Source: Thauera sp. GDN1 | Lineage (GTDB): Bacteria > Pseudomonadota > Gammaproteobacteria > Burkholderiales > Rhodocyclaceae | Direction of reading: 5' to 3' | DNA: 64,000 bases | Assembly (NCBI RefSeq): GCF_029223545.1 | Contig: NZ_CP097870.1 | Span: 1-64,000 of the forward strand | In this document: piece after piece, positions 62,599 through 64,000 of the stretch | How the letters are laid out: each line of letters starts with the position of its first letter | Numbering within the stretch: position 1 is the stretch's first letter | Notes under the pieces: generated by a model | Database searches by the model: none | What the model saw: the letters and a program-made list of their open reading frames with translations, nothing else | Told to the model about the DNA's origin: nothing | Made by a program: the position numbers and the translations under genes

Positions 62599-63183
62599 TC
62601 AGTCCTTGTTCGATGCGGGGTTCCCCCCCACCTCCGCCGTCTCCCGCAGCACCGCCAGCACCTGCTCGCGCTCGATGGCGTCGAGCCGCGCCTCGAGCGC
62701 AGACGCGTCCAGCGTCGGGCGCGCCGGGTCCATCAGGTAGCGCGCCAGCGGCCGCGCGGTGCTGTGGCCCAGCGCCGCCGCGCGCGAAATCCACTCCACG
62801 CCCAGCGCCTCGTTCACCGCCACGCCACGCCCGCCGATGTAGCAGCGGCCGAGCTGGTGCATCGCCTCCGGGTAGTTCTGCTTCGCCGCCAGCGCGAGCC
62901 AGCGCACCGCCTCCACCGGCAGGTTCCGCGTCAGCAACAGCAGCGCCAGATCGCACTGCGCCTCGGCACTGCCGGCATCGGCCTCCGCGATCAACACCCG
63001 GTCATCCGCCTCCAGCCGCAGCGGCGACAGGGCGACGACGTCGTCCAGCAACACGCGGGTGTGTTCCCCCCCCCCCGTGGCCGCGTCGAGTACGCGCAGC
63101 TGCCCGTCGGCAATCCGCCGCCACAGCGTGCGCTTGCTCAGCCCGGTGATCGACACGGCGGTATTCAGGGTGATGTAGGCCAT
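62599..63183 (-). CDS. Helix-turn-helix plus Sel1-repeat protein with a poly-G tract
   Basis: The 194-residue protein has an N-terminal MerR/excisionase-like helix-turn-helix (LNTAVSITGLSKRTLWRRIA). Two to three Sel1/TPR-like repeats follow at about residues 65-145 (EAVRWLALAAKQNYPEAMHQ, GRCYIGGRGVAV). Between the two domains an 11-G tract encodes Gly-Gly-Gly (about residues 37-39). It is divergent from the pilin gene. The function is unknown; it may regulate or chaperone a surface-related process. Confidence 0.78.
   Translation of the reverse strand: MAYITLNTAVSITGLSKRTLWRRIADGQLRVLDAATGGGEHTRVLLDDVVALSPLRLEADDRVLIAEADAGSAEAQCDLALLLLTRNLPVEAVRWLALAAKQNYPEAMHQLGRCYIGGRGVAVNEALGVEWISRAAALGHSTARPLARYLMDPARPTLDASALEARLDAIEREQVLAVLRETAEVGGNPASNKD
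63066..63076 (-). repeat. Homopolymeric G11 tract in the Sel1-repeat gene
   Basis: Eleven consecutive C on the plus strand are G on the coding strand. Gain or loss of one base would frameshift the gene after about residue 39 and remove all Sel1 repeats. The present length keeps the frame open. Confidence 0.85.
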
Positions 63184-63376
63184 CGCGGCGTCCGTTGTGC
63201 GGGAAAGCCGCTAGTTTAGCGCCGGGCTGGAGTCGCGGGCAGCGTGCGGGGCAGGTGTGCCAATCGCCTGTGTGGCACAGGGAAGATCGTGACAACCCGA
63301 CGTCATGGCCCGGCCCCGCGCGCCGTTTGTCACACCCCCCGGGACGCACTCGTGAAGCAGGTCACGCAAAAACCCC

Positions 63377-63391
63377 TGGCATGGCGGTTGC
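63377..63391 (+). promoter_or_regulatory. Sigma-54 promoter of the pilin gene
   Basis: TGGCATGGCGGTTGC matches the -24/-12 consensus TGGCAC-N5-TTGC with one mismatch and correct GG/GC spacing. It lies 80 nt before the pilin start. Type IV major pilin genes are classically sigma-54 dependent (PilS/PilR). Confidence 0.75.
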
Positions 63392-63470
63392 GTAAGGAGA
63401 AGCGGAAGGCGCAAGTCAGCAACGCCGACCTGCGCCGGACACGATCTCAAACTTCCTGAAGGGGATGGTC

Positions 63471-63884
63471 ATGAAAAAGATGCAACAGGGCTTCACGCTG
63501 ATCGAACTGATGATCGTCGTGGCGATTATTGGCATTCTCGCCGCGGTGGCGCTGCCAGCGTATCAGGATTACACGATTCGGGCACGTGTTAGTGAGGGCT
63601 TGGTTCAAGCTTCGGCAGCGAAAGTAACCGTTGGGGAGAATATTGCATCGGACGTGACAGATTTTTGCCTCGGCGTAAGCGTCGGAGAAAACGGTAGATC
63701 AACACTAGCGTGTGAAGATGGCGGCATTCTGACGATTTCGGTTGATGCTGGCGCTAAAGCTCCCGTGAATCTCACCTTGGCTCCAACACCTGGCGACGCC
63801 GGTGTCGTTTGGCGCTGTACGGTCGATGATCTCGCCAATCAGGCGAAATATGTCCCTGCGGAATGCCGTGCCGCAACGAGTTAA
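63471..63884 (+). CDS. Type IV major pilin (PilA/PilE type)
   Basis: The 137-residue prepilin has leader MKKMQQG, cleavage before [20 protein letters not shown], and Glu5 of the mature protein. The start at 63471 is set by AAGGGG 6 nt upstream; an ATG two codons earlier overlaps that site. Four Cys in the globular part (FCLG, LACED, RCTV, AECRA) allow the usual C-terminal disulfide loop. After codon 40 the base composition becomes clearly more AT-rich than neighbours, as often seen in variable pilin regions exchanged between strains. Confidence 0.92.
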   Translation: MKKMQQGFTLIELMIVVAIIGILAAVALPAYQDYTIRARVSEGLVQASAAKVTVGENIASDVTDFCLGVSVGENGRSTLACEDGGILTISVDAGAKAPVNLTLAPTPGDAGVVWRCTVDDLANQAKYVPAECRAATS

Positions 63885-63950
63885 GGTTTCCTGAGGAGTG
63901 GGACGTAAGAGACAGACGCAAATTTCCCGCCCAGCCTGAGTTTCGCCTCA

Positions 63951-63984
63951 AAAGCCCGCCGCGCGTTCCCACCCGGCGGGCTTT
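63951..63984 (+). terminator. Terminator after the pilin gene
   Basis: A 10-bp stem AAAGCCCGCC (63951-63960) and GGCGGGCTTT (63975-63984) with a 14-nt loop; T-rich tail CCATTT. Confidence 0.75.
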
Positions 63985-64000
63985 CCATTTGAAGGGCGCG

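Overview
The window reads as the start of a chromosome of a high-GC betaproteobacterium, most likely a Rhodocyclales member of the Thauera/Azoarcus/Zoogloeaceae type. It opens exactly on dnaA, followed by dnaN and gyrB. The monomeric NADP isocitrate dehydrogenase, the 550-residue cofactor-independent phosphoglycerate mutase, the TctCBA-type uptake system and the general protein style fit that group. The genus is inference. I saw no rRNA, tRNA, CRISPR array or intact insertion sequence.

Layout. 1-5.2 kb: dnaA-dnaN-gyrB. 5.2-9.5 kb: accessory genes, namely a RhuM-Fic protein with two related palindromes, an internally deleted RraA-like gene, a haloacetate dehalogenase with a complete fluoroacetate-type pocket, and an OprD-type porin. 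9.5-21.5 kb: mostly housekeeping (rluA, an AraC-methyltransferase fusion, a FUSC membrane protein, a LysR regulator, a metallopeptidase, gpmI, a prenyl-synthase-like protein lacking its Asp motifs, a ferric-reductase-like flavoprotein, trkH-trkA). 21.6-23.95 kb: a ParA-type ATPase module with two paralogous basic partner proteins on opposite strands; the two transcription units share a 13-bp element just upstream of their first genes. 24-40 kb: CYTH protein, PHB-depolymerase-like esterase, radical SAM remnant, icd, two Old Yellow Enzyme family genes, nudC, an MFS transporter, a large MscK/MscM-type channel, a pyruvyl-transferase-like protein and an AbrB-type membrane protein.

40.3-51.9 kb is the most coherent block. 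A TctD/TctE-like two-component system lies near a periplasmic binding protein gene, an outer-membrane porin gene and a tctCBA operon. All three targets carry the same direct-repeat box, GAAAG-6-GAAAG, oriented toward the gene. This looks like one organic-acid uptake regulon from outer membrane to cytoplasm. Inserted in it is a TIR-TPR protein paired with a secreted protein of unknown function.

52-64 kb: a GH19/SH3/cysteine-amidase-like protein, a lipoprotein, an AEC transporter, glycerate kinase plus CdaR around an AT-rich dyad, fumC, a glycine-zipper lipoprotein, a small MscS channel, prfC (TTG start), a vapC remnant, a Sel1-repeat protein with an 11-G tract, and a sigma-54-type pilin gene.

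A recurring oddity: three genes (RraA-like, radical SAM, vapC) appear to be remnants of clean in-frame internal deletions, judged against remembered family sequences. All alignments to families here are from memory, not from a search.
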